DNA from: Dryocosmus kuriphilus
Taxonomy: Eukaryota > Arthropoda > Insecta > Hymenoptera > Cynipidae
Reading direction: 5' to 3'
Length of the DNA: 64,000 nucleotides
Assembly (NCBI GenBank): GCA_038277395.1
Contig: CM076189.1
Location: 232,129,918-232,193,917, forward strand
In this document: in pieces, positions 10,803 through 21,671 of the stretch
How positions within the stretch are numbered: the first letter of the stretch is position 1
Layout: each line of letters opens with the position of its first letter
Notes under the pieces: generated by a model
Database searches by the model: none
The model's input: the letters and a program-made list of their open reading frames with translations, nothing else
Told to the model about the DNA's origin: nothing
Position numbers and translations under genes: made by a program

Positions 10803-12629
10803 TCATTCGTATGGTGAGGCCCTCTCTTCCTCTCCTACAGATCCTATAGAATAAAAAAATAAGAAATGACAAATAATAATAATAGAAAATACCGTAATCT
10901 TTCTTCAAGATATATACATGTAAAGAGAAACTCCGAACTAATCACCTCTTGCAGCTGTATCACTTTAGTTTTCTTCAGCTGAAAGGATTCCAATAAATTC
11001 GTTGACTCTTTCTTCAGCTTGATTAATTTCTGAAAATAATCAACGACGATAACCATGTTTAAACAATATAAATTTAACATAATATACCCTTATGATAAAC
11101 ATATTCAATACTTATGCCTAAAGTTACTAACCTCAAACTTTTATTTAATAATATATGAAATAAAACAATTTTCAGTTTTCAATTCTCAAAAATTAAATGT
11201 AAAATTTTATAATATAACAGGGTAAAAATAAATATCTTACCTTGTTGAATATTTTCAACTGGAGGATTGAAAAACGCTTCCTCTGAAGCGGATTCTTCAG
11301 AACTTGACACATCGGGCTGATAGGGATTAAGCTTTCTTTTTACATTCTCATCAGAGAAGGTATTAGATTTATGCAAAATTTGACTTTCGCGGATTTCATG
11401 AAATGTCCACGTTTTGAGACCTCCTGAATCCGAAAAAACGGTTTTTGCGACGGTGTCTGCCTGTCTGTTGTCGTTGTCGTTGTCGTCGTTGTTGTCGTCG
11501 TTGTCGTCGTCGTTGTCGTCGGAGGCTGTTCCCACGATAACTTTCGAAGGACTAATCGGATTGGAGTGCGCTTTGGTACACTTCTTTAAGGGGTAAAAAG
11601 AAAGGACAAGTTCATTAACCAGCGGTTTTTGACCAACGGTTATGGTTTAATCCATCAAAAACGGTTTTCACACAATCAAAAAATCCATTTTCCGGGGCTA
11701 AACTATGAGAGATACAAAAAAAATGTAAAAAAGTAAAATTGTTCATCTTAAAAAAATCTACAAATTTTGTCTTAACCGTTTTTTGATAAAATGAACGGTT
11801 TTTGTTTTAATCAAGAAAACGCTATTAAAATTAAAGAACTCTGGTTTCCCGGCAAAATATTCAAGATTCAAGAAAAAAAAATGGCAAAAAATAAAGTTGT
11901 TCAATTTAAAAAGATCTACAAATTTTGTTTAAACCATTTTTTGATAAAATGCACGGTTTTTGTTTTAATCGATAAAACGTTATTAAAAATAAAAAATGTC
12001 AAATTTCCTGCCAAACTATGCAAGATACGGAAAAATAATAATAAACAAAGTTGTTCGCCTCAAATGGTCTACAAATTTGCTCTCTATCATTTTTTTGAGC
12101 AGACGCGTAGTTTTTGATTTATTCGTGAAATATGTTATGAAATATAAAGAAAGCCACCTTTCAGCAAAACTATGCAAGATATGAGAAAATATTAACAAGC
12201 AGAATTGTTCTCATTGGAAAGAGCTACAAAATTTATTTATAAGACTCATCGTTTTACTTTTAAGAATCGAAATCCTGTATTGTGAAAATTTGGAAAATCA
12301 CTAAAAAACTTTACCAATCTACAATGTGTTTTAAAAAAAAGTAATTATCGAGCGCGAAGCGCGCGATGAGAATGTATTCCTTAAGGGCGATAGAGCCTTG
12401 AGTAAAATAACTTTTGTAAATTTTTAATGTAAAGGCACGATCCATAAACCTAGCGCGTAGCGCTCATGAACAACTTCGCGCGAAGCGCGAGTGCGACGCA
12501 CGCCCTAGGCGCGAATCGCGCGAAGCGCGCGACGAGAATGTGGCGAAGCGGGCAGATTTTTTTATTTAAAGCTCTTTTCTTTTTCGCACGGATTCTATTT
12601 TGTTCTTTGATGATCTCTTTTCTATCCAT
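10803..12629 (-). pseudogene. unidentified gene relic split by a family A element
   Basis: I do not recognise this gene. On the minus strand an ATG at 12629 opens MDRKEIIKEQNRIRAKKKR, a basic start. Family A (11341-12563) then interrupts it. Coding-like sequence resumes at about 11335-11241 with LNPYQPDVSSSEESASEEAF and an ENIQQ end at a GTAAGA donor. An acceptor before 11029 continues in phase with EINQAEERVNEFIGILSAEEN, then TAA (10965-10967). Past that codon the same frame runs through a further GT-AG intron (10946 to 10843) to SVGEEERASPYE and a stop at 10803-10805. An upstream GTAAGT donor at 12680 suggests a 5' UTR exon. It could be the gene of the element with ends at 10121 and 13370, or a host fragment. 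Confidence 0.4.
11341..12563 (+). mobile_element. family A element, long copy inserted in a gene relic
   Basis: It runs from TTTTTACATTCTCATC through a (GTCGTT)n hexanucleotide tract (11459-11525) and a core of five degenerate repeats of about 135-160 bp. Each repeat has a CGGTTTTTGTTTTAATC phrase (near 11660, 11793, 11952, 12105 and 12249). After the core come GCGCGAAGCGCG palindromes and the terminal GACGAGAATGT, then a GCGGGCAGATTTTTT end. An internal GATGAGAATGT at about 12364 suggests nested or modular structure. Frames inside look like by-products of the repeats. Confidence 0.75.
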
Positions 12630-13154
12630 GATAAAATATGATTTGAAAAAACAACTCCAAAAGTTAAAGTATACACTTACCGAAATAAAACTCACGTCAC
12701 ACGAACAAGGTAAACAACTTTCTGTCAAAAGCGCTTTTAAGGTTATGTATTTTACACACACCAATTTTTTCTTCGCGAGAAACTTACATTTTATTTATTT
12801 ATTTTTTTTATTTGGCATTTCAAACTATTATATTAAAAATAAAAATTATATTTATATATACTTATTTACATTTACACTAAAATTTAAAAATCTTGTTTTT
12901 CAAATTAATTCCAAGTTAACGTTAAACTAAAAATATTCATCTAACAAAATAAAATATTTTATGTTCTTTGATTTTTAAAATAAGCCCAAAAAAAATTAAT
13001 TAACTCTTAATCATGTATAAACTATTGTCAATTTGGCAAGATAGCAGCATAATTAAGTGATAGACTGTTCATTTTTTTTTAAGTGGGCACTGCTTGCTTA
13101 ATATTTAAATTACTTACTGATTATTACCAGTTAGGACGCTGAATAAAAATTTGC

Positions 13155-13325
13155 CCCAAAAGCGTTCCACCATCTCCCGACTGGGCTTTTGAATAAAAAA
13201 TATGCTCGACTAGGCCCTGATCATATCCCGGCTGGGCTTTTGAATAAAAAATACCTGGCTAGTCCCCAACAATATCCCGGCTGGGTTCGATGGAAAAAAA
13301 AAGTTTCCCGACCAGCCCCCGAGCA
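13155..13325. repeat. tandem repeat of about 57 bp, three copies
   Basis: Each unit contains ATCTCCCGACTGGGC or ATCCCGGCTGGGC followed by TTTTGAATAAAAAAT. The array sits just inside the right end of the tentative 10121-13370 element and carries no gene. Confidence 0.7.
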
Positions 13326-13774
13326 GGAACCCTGTTTTATTAGGGCCAACTGGGGCTATTTCCACACGAGATAGCTGTGTTCAAAACTAATTATTTTTAA
13401 ATTGTATAAGGTTAAAATTTAACATATATGGACAAGTTCAATCATGAATTTTATGTATCTTTTATGCATAATTTCGCAAGAGTATTTCATATATTACTAT
13501 CATGCATTTTGTTTTATCAAACATCGTAAAAATACTATTATAATGAAAACGCTAATCAATTTATCAGTTGAGTTTTGATCTTAATTATTAGGGTATGTCA
13601 AATGAAAAAAATTTTTTTAGGTCTCACCCTCTCATTTTCTTTCTTTTGGTGAAAAATGAATTTTCTAATTTTTTTAGAATAATAAAAAATGTTTAACGCT
13701 GGTCCTGGGCCACTAAGCCACCATAAATCGTGAAAAAATTTAAAGAATTGTCTTTAGGGTAAAAAGAAAGGTAA

Positions 13775-14850
13775 GTGCTTCACGTAAAAGCTGAAAAATG
13801 ATGCCGAAAATGATTTAAACCTATTTTTACAATCTTAAACAGGACAGCGACTTTTTACAGCGAATTGGGTAAGGGTTGAATATATGTATTTGTTTTGCTT
13901 TTCATTTTCTACGCAATTAACTTCACAAATTTGTTATTAAGGAATTTGAAAACGCTCAGAGTGGTTTTGAGAACCGATGTTTATCGAAATTAACCCTTAA
14001 AAATTAAAAGAACATCCCTTTCAAGTTTTTAAACTAAATTTTTTTTGTTTTTTTTTCACAAATTTTGAAAACATTTCTTTTAAATGTACAGCTGAAATGA
14101 CTTGACTAAGCGTTGAAACATTATGATGACAACTGAGAATAATACAGCTCCTTCAAGATGGAAAAACACCCCTAAAAGGCTGAAAAACGTCAATTTTCTT
14201 GCTACGTGATTTTAGTATTCGCAATAGTTTTCACAAACTTATCTTTGAGTGACCTTAAAAGATGTATAAGAGTTAAGAAAGCTTGTGTTGATAAAAATTC
14301 ACCCTTAAAATTAAGAAGACACTCATATAAAAATAAAAAAATGTCATTGTTTTCTTTCTTTACAATGTTTTATAATATTTCTTTAAACTTCAGACATACA
14401 ATAAATTAATACAAAATTCAGAAACTATATTTTAGAAGAAGACGCGTGAAATTACTTACGACTAAAATCACATAGAAACAAAATATACGCTTTTCAGCTT
14501 TTTAGGCATGGTTTTCCACCTTAAAGGGGTTGTATTAATCTCAGATGTCTTCATAATCTTTCATACGCTTATTCAAGTCATTTAAGGTCTGCATTTAAAA
14601 TAAATATTTTAAAAACTTGTAAAACCAGCAAAGAATTTCGTTTATAAATTTGAAAGGGGTATTTTTTAATTTTTAGAATAACTTTTTGAATTTAATTGCG
14701 TAAAAAATCAAAAACAAAAAAGTAAATAGTTTCAACTCCTACGGGGGGTAGTATAATCCGCTTTAAAGGGTTGCTGTTCCATTTATTAATGTAAAAACAG
14801 CTTTAATTAATTTTCGGCATCATTTTTCAGCTTCTAAGTGAAGCAGTTAA
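13775..14850. repeat. large imperfect inverted repeat (foldback-like)
   Basis: AGCTGAAAAATGATGCCGAAAAT at about 13790 recurs inverted at about 14810. An inner pair around 14090-14215 and 14440-14605 (AAGGCTGAAAAACG against CTTTTCAGCTTTTTAGG) is also inverted. Arms are diverged. The right arm abuts the Polinton relic, so it could be part of that element's terminal repeat or an independent foldback. Confidence 0.55.
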
Positions 14851-14864
14851 CAAAAGGCTGGTGG

Positions 14865-15150
14865 AAAAAAAAATGTAAAAAGCCTCGTATTCTGCCAGTT
14901 CCAAAGAAAGTGGGCGGCTCTCTACCCTTTCTTATAACAATCTCTGCTGAACTTGTTAGTGCTACTGGAGCACTGGCTGGTGGACCTGCAGGAGTAGCAA
15001 AAGCTATCAATGATGCAAATTTTGCTAAACAAAAACTTGAAGAAAATAAATGACATAATGAAGCGATGGAAGTCATTGTTTTGGGGAAAGGTCTTTATTT
15101 AAAGCCATATAATCAAGGACTTGGACTTCATTTAAAGACATGTATACTCA
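14865..15150 (+). pseudogene. Polinton small Gly/Ala-rich protein, in-frame stop
   Basis: The frame reads a basic leader (KKCKKPR), then a hydrophobic Gly/Ala stretch (SATGALAGGPAGVAKA), then NDANFAKQKLEENK. A TGA at 15051-15053 interrupts it. The same frame continues with HNEAMEV and GKGLYLKPY and a GLGL motif. This pattern recurs in small virion-type proteins next to the protease in insect Polintons. The exact role is not established. The 5' start is not defined. Confidence 0.6.
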
Positions 15151-15165
15151 AGGATTAGGACTTAA

Positions 15166-15530
15166 ATGCGAGTCATAAAACTCAAAGGTAAGCTACCTCG
15201 ACGATCATTAACCGATAAATTTTACTTAAATTCGCGAAATCTTTAAAAACTCCACATTTTCGAGAAGTTTTTATACGAAATGGATTACCATTATGTGGAC
15301 CTTATAAAAATGAATCTGTTATTGTTAATCTTGATGATGAAAAAGGTCCAAGAAATCATTGGGTTGCCTTTAATAAAATTGAAAATCATGTAATTTATTT
15401 TGACAGTTTCGGTAATCTTCAACTATCTTTGGCTTTTTTTAAATATCTAGGCGTTGGTAGCTTAAAGTATAATCATGAGGGATATCAAAATTATGATACT
15501 TTTTTGTGAGGGCATTAATGTCTTAAATTT
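15166..15530 (+). pseudogene. Polinton adenovirus-type cysteine protease, inactivated
   Basis: From the ATG at 15166 the frame reads KLPRRSLTDKF, then shifts by one base near 15228. It continues with FRGVF-type sequence, CGPYKNE, NHWVAF (catalytic His), VIYFDSFGN (catalytic acidic residue) and EGYQNY (oxyanion-hole Gln). Where the family has Cys-Gly-His there is a TGA at about 15508-15510 in the nucleophile position, followed by Gly-His and a second stop, then CLKFL. The family matures virion proteins. This copy cannot be active. Confidence 0.7.
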
Positions 15531-15620
15531 CTCTGTAATCAATTAAGATCTAAAAGTATGTATAATCTATATAAGTTTAGAGATTAAGGATTTCAAGTTA
15601 GTCAAGTGTTAGCTGTCATC

Positions 15621-15780
15621 ATGGATGATTTATGGAGACTAACATTATCGGGAACTTCTTTGATCCCAAAACCTTAATATTTTCCTCCGATTGAGTTGTC
15701 TCCATATAAAAATTACACTCTGGGTCTTGTTGAATTTCTAACCTTCAATTTGATTCCCAATGTAGACGTAAGTCTAACGC
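15621..15780 (+). pseudogene. Polinton virion-type gene, 5' fragment
   Basis: From an ATG at 15621 the frame reads MDDLWRLTLSG, then, after an in-frame stop, YFPPIELSPYKNYTLGLVEF and FNLIPNV. A PPIEL...NY.LGL.E segment of this kind begins a conserved Polinton gene, thought to be a minor capsid-type protein. It decays after about 15780. Confidence 0.5.
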
Positions 15781-16487
15781 TGATTGGTCTTAACATTTAT
15801 CAATAATGAATTGTTTATACATTCCATAGCTATGCGTCATTCGTTTCTCACGTCATCGTCACGTCACTTCACGTCATCTTGTGGATAGTTTTAATACAAT
15901 ATTCCTTATCAGTTCTTCCTTTTGATCTTTACCGATAGACGAGTTTCAACAATTATTTAATAAAATTATAATGCATTAGTTTGTCTTAAAACGTGTGATA
16001 CCAAGAGCAGTTTGAACTCAAGACATTTATTTCAATGTCTAAAATCATGCAGCTTGATGAGAAATGTTGAAAATCACATTATTGAATATCTCGCACAAAT
16101 ACGCAGAAATGACTTTGAATTATTTTTTCACGTGTATCGTGCTGTAATTGGAGGAAATTTTTTATTTTTTTTATTTAGTACGCCCATGAACTCTTTTTCC
16201 AACTACTACATTAATAACATTGCAAAATTTCTATAAATTGAAGATCTATTACTTCCGCATCACATTAATGACCTCTTACGTCAATCAAACTAGAAGCTTC
16301 AAAATTTAACATGGAACAGAACCATGTCGGTAACTGTGTCAGTAACGGAACTTGCAAGCAGAAACCCCCCAGCCTATCTACTATGTTGGAAGTGGAATAA
16401 TGTAAAAACGAAAATTCGGAAAAAATACCTCATAATATTTTTTTGAGTATCATAGCGTGAATACCCTTGTGGAAAAATCTTCTGGCG
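15781..16487. other. AT-rich, possibly Polinton remnant
   Basis: No clear gene. It may include decayed Polinton sequence downstream of 15780, but I could not follow the frame. Confidence 0.4.
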
Positions 16488-16561
16488 TTGGCCAGCCCCA
16501 GGTTAGACCGTCTAGACTCTAATCTGGCGCAGATTAGACAGTCTAGTCTGGGGCTGGCCAA
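16488..16561. repeat. hairpin element (MITE-like)
   Basis: Perfect arms TTGGCCAGCCCCAG (16488-16501) and complement (16548-16561) continue inward with an imperfect TTAGACCGTCTAGACTCTAATCT palindrome. Related CTAGCCAG and CTGGTCCAG phrases occur at 16600-16640 and 17190-17400. Confidence 0.6.
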
Positions 16562-16891
16562 AACTATAACACGTTTGTAAAATGTTTGGATTGACAGTCT
16601 AGCCAGCGTCTAGCCAGTCCCTGTACCTAGACATTCCAGTCGGAGGTAAACAAATAAGTAATTAATAAATATTAAATAATATATAATTAGTAAATAATAC
16701 ATAACTGTTAAATAATAAATAACTGAATAATATTTTATTTTCTTCTAGAAGCTTAGTGTCAAAACTACAAGGAAATAGTTGATTAAAATAAATATTTAAA
16801 CGCAATAAATTCTAGTTATTGAACGAATTGATAGTTTTTGACATATTCTAACTTATGCATTAAATATAACGCTAGAAAAACGCACTCGTCG

Positions 16892-16975
16892 AAAATTCAC
16901 AACACCGAGAATTGAACCCTAACCGCCTTAGTATAATCGCGCGTTACCCACTGGTGACTAGACTACGGCATATTA
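16892..16975 (-). repeat. tRNA-derived SINE head or tRNA relic
   Basis: On the minus strand it reads GCCGTAGTCTAGTCACCAGT (A-box-like TAGTCTAGT...GGGTAACGCG), and about 30 bases later GGTTCAATTCTC, a near-consensus B box. The T-arm and acceptor do not pair properly, so a functional tRNA is unlikely. Confidence 0.5.
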
Positions 16976-16979
16976 CAAT

Positions 16980-18319
16980 TCATTCCTAACTTCAAAAGAG
17001 AATCACTCATTCGCTAGAGACACTGTAATTGCATGACACAACTGGAAGAAATAATTTTTTTGAGAACACACATTTTATTTTGTAGCATTTGAAATCGTTT
17101 TAAATAGCTAGTTAGTTATTTTTAACATGCATTGAGAAAAGTTTTATAATTGAAATATACCAATTTTTATGATCTGAAAGACTGATCAGCGCCAGATCTG
17201 GTCCAGATTCGACTTTCAAGGTGATTAGAAAAAAATAACTTATTTTTATAGTGCTAATTTATTATTTTGTACAATTTTAGACATTAGGACAATTTTTCGA
17301 GAATAGTGAAAAAATTGTTGGCTGATTGATACTTAGAAATTTTTATGTTATAGAAGGCTGACCATCACCGTATCTGGCTCAGACTAGACTGTCAAGACAG
17401 TAAGAAGTTTCATAGAGCTAATTTCTTATTTTGTATAGTTTTAGATACCCCGATATTTTTTCGAAAATGGTGAAAAAAAAAAACTTGGCTCATTAACACT
17501 TAAAATTTTTACATTCTCATCTCAATGAGAAGGTATTAGTTTTATGTGAAAACTGACTTTCGCGGATTTAATGAATTCTCGACGTTTCATGACCCCCTGA
17601 ATCCGAAAAAACGGTTTTTACGACGGTGTCTGTCTGTTGTCGTCGTTGTCGTTGTCGTTGTCGTCTTGTCTTCTGTTTCCACGGTAACTTTCGAAGGACT
17701 AATCGGATTGGATTGCGCTTTGGCACACTTCTTTAAGGCGAAAAAGAAAGGACGAGTTCGTTAACCAGCGGTTTTTGACCAGTGGTTGTGGTTTTATCCA
17801 TCAAAAACGCTTTTCATAAAATCAAAAAATCCATTTTCCGGCTAAAATATGCGAGATACAGAAAATATGTATATAACCAAAATTGTTTATCTTAAAAGAA
17901 TCTACAAATTTTGTCTTAACCGTTTTTTGATAATCGGCCCGATTCCGAAACGTCAATGTACAATTTTTAATAAATGGTCTGGATGACGTCGACTACGAAG
18001 GTTTTGATCCTTTATAATACAGTTATTATTCCCAGACGTTAAAACCCAAGAAAGAACTACATCTCCAATTTTTTTATATAAATACTCGAAATTTATTAAT
18101 AATATTTGGATGAGAAAAATATTGAGTCTAGTTTTTGCGGCGGTTGATATTGGCATTAAAAAATAGAAAAAGTAGTGTATATAAAGTTTTAAAGACCAAA
18201 ATAAAAAAAAATTGTTTACTGACTTAATGGTATATTAAAAATGCTTTTCCGTATTCTAGAATGTTGTATTCTGAAATATTGAAACATTATATTTCTCTAA
18301 TGGATTTTTTTGTTGAAAA
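16980..18319. other. AT-rich DNA with CTAGCCAG-type fragments and a family A stub
   Basis: Two CTGGTCCAGATTCGACT and CTGGCTCAGACTAGACTGTC segments (17190-17230, 17370-17405) resemble the hairpin at 16488. Family A occupies 17511-17935. No gene was seen. Confidence 0.45.
17511..17935 (+). mobile_element. family A element, 3'-truncated copy
   Basis: It begins ACATTCTCATC, passes the GTCGTT tract (17636-17680) and the TTCGAAGGACTAATCGGATT phrase shared with the other copies, and stops within the first internal repeat (CCGTTTTTTGATAA) at about 17935. The GCGCGAAGCGCG end is absent. Confidence 0.7.
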
Positions 18320-19341
18320 TAGACGAAATTTAGTGGACGATAGATGGCAATAGGTCCGAGTTGGCAACAGCTACTCGCGGAGCTTCCATGCTACATCTAG
18401 GGTACCACAGGGCTCGCACCTGAGGCCTCTGCTGTTCATCCTACATGGCAATGACATATGTTCAATTTTCAGTTTCTGTTTGTGCCTCTTCTTTGCCGAC
18501 AATCTCAAGATATTTAAAGCTATCCACTCCCATTTGGACTGCCTAGAACTTCAAGGCGAGCTTATTCGTTTCCAGGCTTGGTGCGCTCTAAATGGGAAGT
18601 TATTAAACACCAAAAAATGTGCGGTTGTTACATTTACAAGGAAAAATTTGCTTATTAGTTGCTACTATCTGATCGGCGGGGAGGAGTTACAGAAAGTTTC
18701 ACGCATACGTGATCTGGGTATTCTAATTGACGAATTGTTGTCTTTCAAAAGATCAGATCTCGGAAGCGGCCAATAAAGCTGTCAAAACCCTGGGGTTTGT
18801 CACGAGGAACACATCTAACTTTAAACACCCTTTAGCACATAAAACATTCTACTTTTCGCTATTTAGGCCACTCCTTGAGTACGCTTCTGTTATTTATCAC
18901 CAGTTTCCAGGGTACATAGACTGAGACTCGAATGAGTGCAAAATCGCTTTCTGCGATTCGCAGCACGACAACTGGATATGGGCATGACCAGACGAGATCA
19001 TAACTATGACTGAATTAGGGCCCTACTTAACATTCATAAATTGTTGTCGAGGTTTTTGCATGCGGACTTATACTTTTTCTATAATGTACTGAACAACAAC
19101 ATGGAGAGCCCCAGTCTATTAGCCGAAAATAATCTTCATGATCGGTCAAAATCGTTGCGCTCTAGGGTACTCTTTAGGTTACCATTTCATCGCACCAACT
19201 ATTGTTTCAACTCAGTGTTCAATAGAATTTGTAACGATTCTAACCAGTATGGTAAAGAGATCGACTTCTTCGACTCACCTGCGACCCGCTTCAGGCAATC
19301 TCTACGCAACGTGCAAACGCAGCTACTATACCTATATCTGT
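18320..19341 (+). pseudogene. jockey-like reverse transcriptase, C-terminal part
   Basis: Order of motifs: VGNSYSR, then VPQGSHLRPLLFIL (RT motif 4), then FFADNLKIF at 18490-18516. The catalytic box normally reads FADD, so the second Asp is replaced by Asn. The thumb region follows (WCALNGKLLNTKKC, RIRDLGILIDELLSF), with a frameshift near 18755. After that come ISEAANKAVKTLGF, RPLLEYASV, a stop and shift around 18922, and HKLLSRFLHADL through RFRQSLRNVQTQ to a final stop at 19341. At least two frameshifts make it inactive. Confidence 0.82.
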
Positions 19342-19515
19342 AACTACGAATTTTTTCTTCGGCAAACTATTTTACTGCGAACTATATTACTAGAAATTGT
19401 TTAATGGCAAGAATATTTGCAATACGTAGTTTATATTTTCACTTTTAATTTTAAGATGTCTCTAAAAAGGGCATTGCTCGTTAACGGACTAATAAATAAA
19501 TAAATAAATAAATAA
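18320..19515 (+). mobile_element. jockey-like non-LTR retrotransposon, 5'-truncated
   Basis: It contains the C-terminal half of a reverse transcriptase followed by about 120 bp of 3' UTR and an (AATA)n tail at 19488-19515. The 5' end is lost before the SRVPQGSHL motif (about 18398), as usual for truncated LINE copies. Confidence 0.85.
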
Positions 19516-20559
19516 ATACTGAAATCAGGGTCTTGATATAGGTTCCAAAGCACACTACAAGTTATGGATAGTCATGGATTTTTAGGCTGACTTGCATTTT
19601 TTTTCACTGCGCAAATAGATGTACTTGTGTAAGATTAAACGTGCACTTGCTGAAGTGCAGGATGTGAAGAGTAATACTTCGAATCGACGAAAAATGGTAA
19701 TAATACCTTGAAGAAGTGCAGGGATCTATGTCCTACGTCGGTCTAAGGGATATAATTACGTGTACATAAGGATCTCTGCACGATTATGAACAATACCCTC
19801 ACAGCAAACTTTTCTTCGCATCAGCGGGATAATCGTTCAATATAAACGTTGCAGGCTCTCTGTTTCTTTTATATTTTCTTGAAAAATGTACTTTATAGGA
19901 TAAAAATATATTAAATTAAATTTTTCGATGTTATTTTTTGTGCATATACTGATCATTTGTTCAAGCTTTTTACAAAAACGAAGAAAAATCTACCTCAGCC
20001 CGAATTCGAACACGAGCTTCGATATATAATTTCTCACATCTCTCATATCTCATTTATGTTTTATACTTCACATCTAGGAAAAATCTGCTAATTTTTAAAT
20101 ATCTTTTCTGCAAATAGAACTACTATTACTATTTACTTAGTTAAATTTCTATGAATATTGAAATTGTCAATAATTATTTTATCATTTGGCTTCTGTAAAA
20201 TTACCAGTTTAGTTACTGAAAGAAATTTGTTTAATTTAGATAATATTTTTGTTGAAAAAATTTATTTTTTAAGGTTAAAAGTGGCCCAGAATTTGTGAGA
20301 TATGATTTGACTAATTAAGAAAATGTTAAAGAGGTGTTAATAAGTTTATTGAGTTCATTATTGAAAAGGGAAAAACAATTTGAAATGAGCCTTCAAACAG
20401 TATATATATATTGAAGTAATTATGCAGGAGATAATTAATCGTTCATAATTACTCACTTGAACGGTGTGAAATTATACCAATTGAATGAATTTCTATAGTC
20501 GGATTGGATTGAAATTGTGGGCTGTGAAGTAGAAAAGGCTGGTTATAGTCAGACGTGTA

Positions 20560-20700
20560 CCATTTTTGACAGATAGCCATTTACTTTCTTTATCTGAAAT
20601 AGTGAACAATGACTAATTGAAAAACAAAAAGACTGTCACTGATTCAGTCATAATTTACTAATTTTCCGTCAAATTTCACTAAACTTTTAGTCAAGAGTGA
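20560..20700. repeat. AT-rich dispersed repeat, copy 1
   Basis: GAACAATGACTAATTG and AAAAACAAAAAGACTG-type phrases recur in inverted orientation at about 43730-43870. No gene was seen. Confidence 0.4.
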
Positions 20701-21203
20701 CATGATTTGGTAGATAATTGTAGGTTATTCCCTATAAATGAGTGCCTAGTTGTTTCCTAATTGCTTTGGTAGAATTTATTACTATAAGAATTACATATAT
20801 TTTAGTAACAAATATTCTTACTGATTGAATTAATAATTTTTTAATAATATTAGTCAAGATGCTTACTAAAGCAATTAGTAACGTTTGCTAATTCAGTGAA
20901 AAACTGAAGTTCCAGTAGCTTTTCTGTGAGGTTTAGTTAATTTTGGCTGATAATTAGCCTTACACTAATTCAGATGTAAAAAATATGATCTTTTGTCTAC
21001 CACTATTACAATTAGATTTTGAAGACTGAAAGTTCGCTGTTAATTCAAAAACGTTTAAAGAAATACATCCATATGTTCAAAGTTTCTAATTCAGTTTAGT
21101 TATAGAAATTCTGACGCATCTGATTTAATTTGCTTATTGCTTAATTTATTCGTTTATCAACTTTGTGAAAAATGTAAACCCATTAGACTTGAAAAATTTG
21201 ATC

Positions 21204-21671
21204 GCTCGAGTAAAAATTTTCTGGAAAAATAGGGCCTCTCAGAGGTAAGCAAAATATTTCCCAGACTTCTCCCAGATATACTGAAAGACTTCTGCCAGAC
21301 TTTTGCCAGAAAAGTATCTCTGGCTTTTTAAAAGATCCCAGACATGTTCTCAAATATCCGATGAATATTTGGGAAATTATCTGGAAATTGTCAGGCTTTT
21401 TATAATTTCTTTCAAATTATTAACTATATTTATATATGAATTTTTCATCAAATATATTGTATCATTATAAATCATGTAGTATATTCTTCTGGAGTAGAAT
21501 CCCAAAAGTGTTGTCTGTTTTGACTTATCTCATTTCGTTTACGAGATACATAGCTAGACGTTAGCTAGGCATAATTCTGACTTTTTGAAACGATCCCAGA
21601 TATTCTAGACATATCAGACAAAGCCTAGACAAAACCCAGACATTTGTCAGACTAAAAATTTTTACTCGGGC
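21204..21671. mobile_element. MITE with inverted ends
   Basis: The left end GCTCGAGTAAAAATTTT and right end AAAAATTTTTACTCGGGC are inverted repeats. The inside is a string of CCAGACTTCT or CCCAGACAT phrases in both orientations. No coding capacity was seen. Confidence 0.6.

Larger units (their letters stand above)
10121..13370. mobile_element. possible 3.2-kb element with short inverted ends
   Basis: CCCGTGTGGAAAT at 10121-10133 matches the complement of 13358-13370 with one mismatch. Just inside each end are tandem repeats rich in TCGGG, CCGACC and CCCGGCTGGG (10160-10405 and 13155-13325). The interior contains a broken minus-strand gene and the family A insertion. No target duplication was resolved, so the element is tentative. 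Confidence 0.4.
14838..15780 (+). mobile_element. Polinton/Maverick relic
   Basis: Three adjacent, broken coding pieces on the plus strand match the gene types and order expected in insect Polintons: a small Gly/Ala-rich virion-type protein (14865-15150), an adenovirus-like cysteine protease (15166-15530) and the start of a virion-protein-type gene (15621-15780). DNA polymerase, integrase, ATPase and major capsid genes were not seen. The relic is defective and old. Confidence 0.7.

Noticed and set aside
11179..11535. Asp/Asn-rich minus-strand protein
   Set aside because: The Asp/Asn run is the translated GTCGTT microsatellite in family A. Only the piece below 11335 looks coding, and it is listed with the gene relic.
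11791..12198. Repetitive Lys/Phe/Ile-rich ORFs in family A
   Set aside because: The protein repeats simply mirror the roughly 150-bp DNA repeat, and frames break in the other copy.
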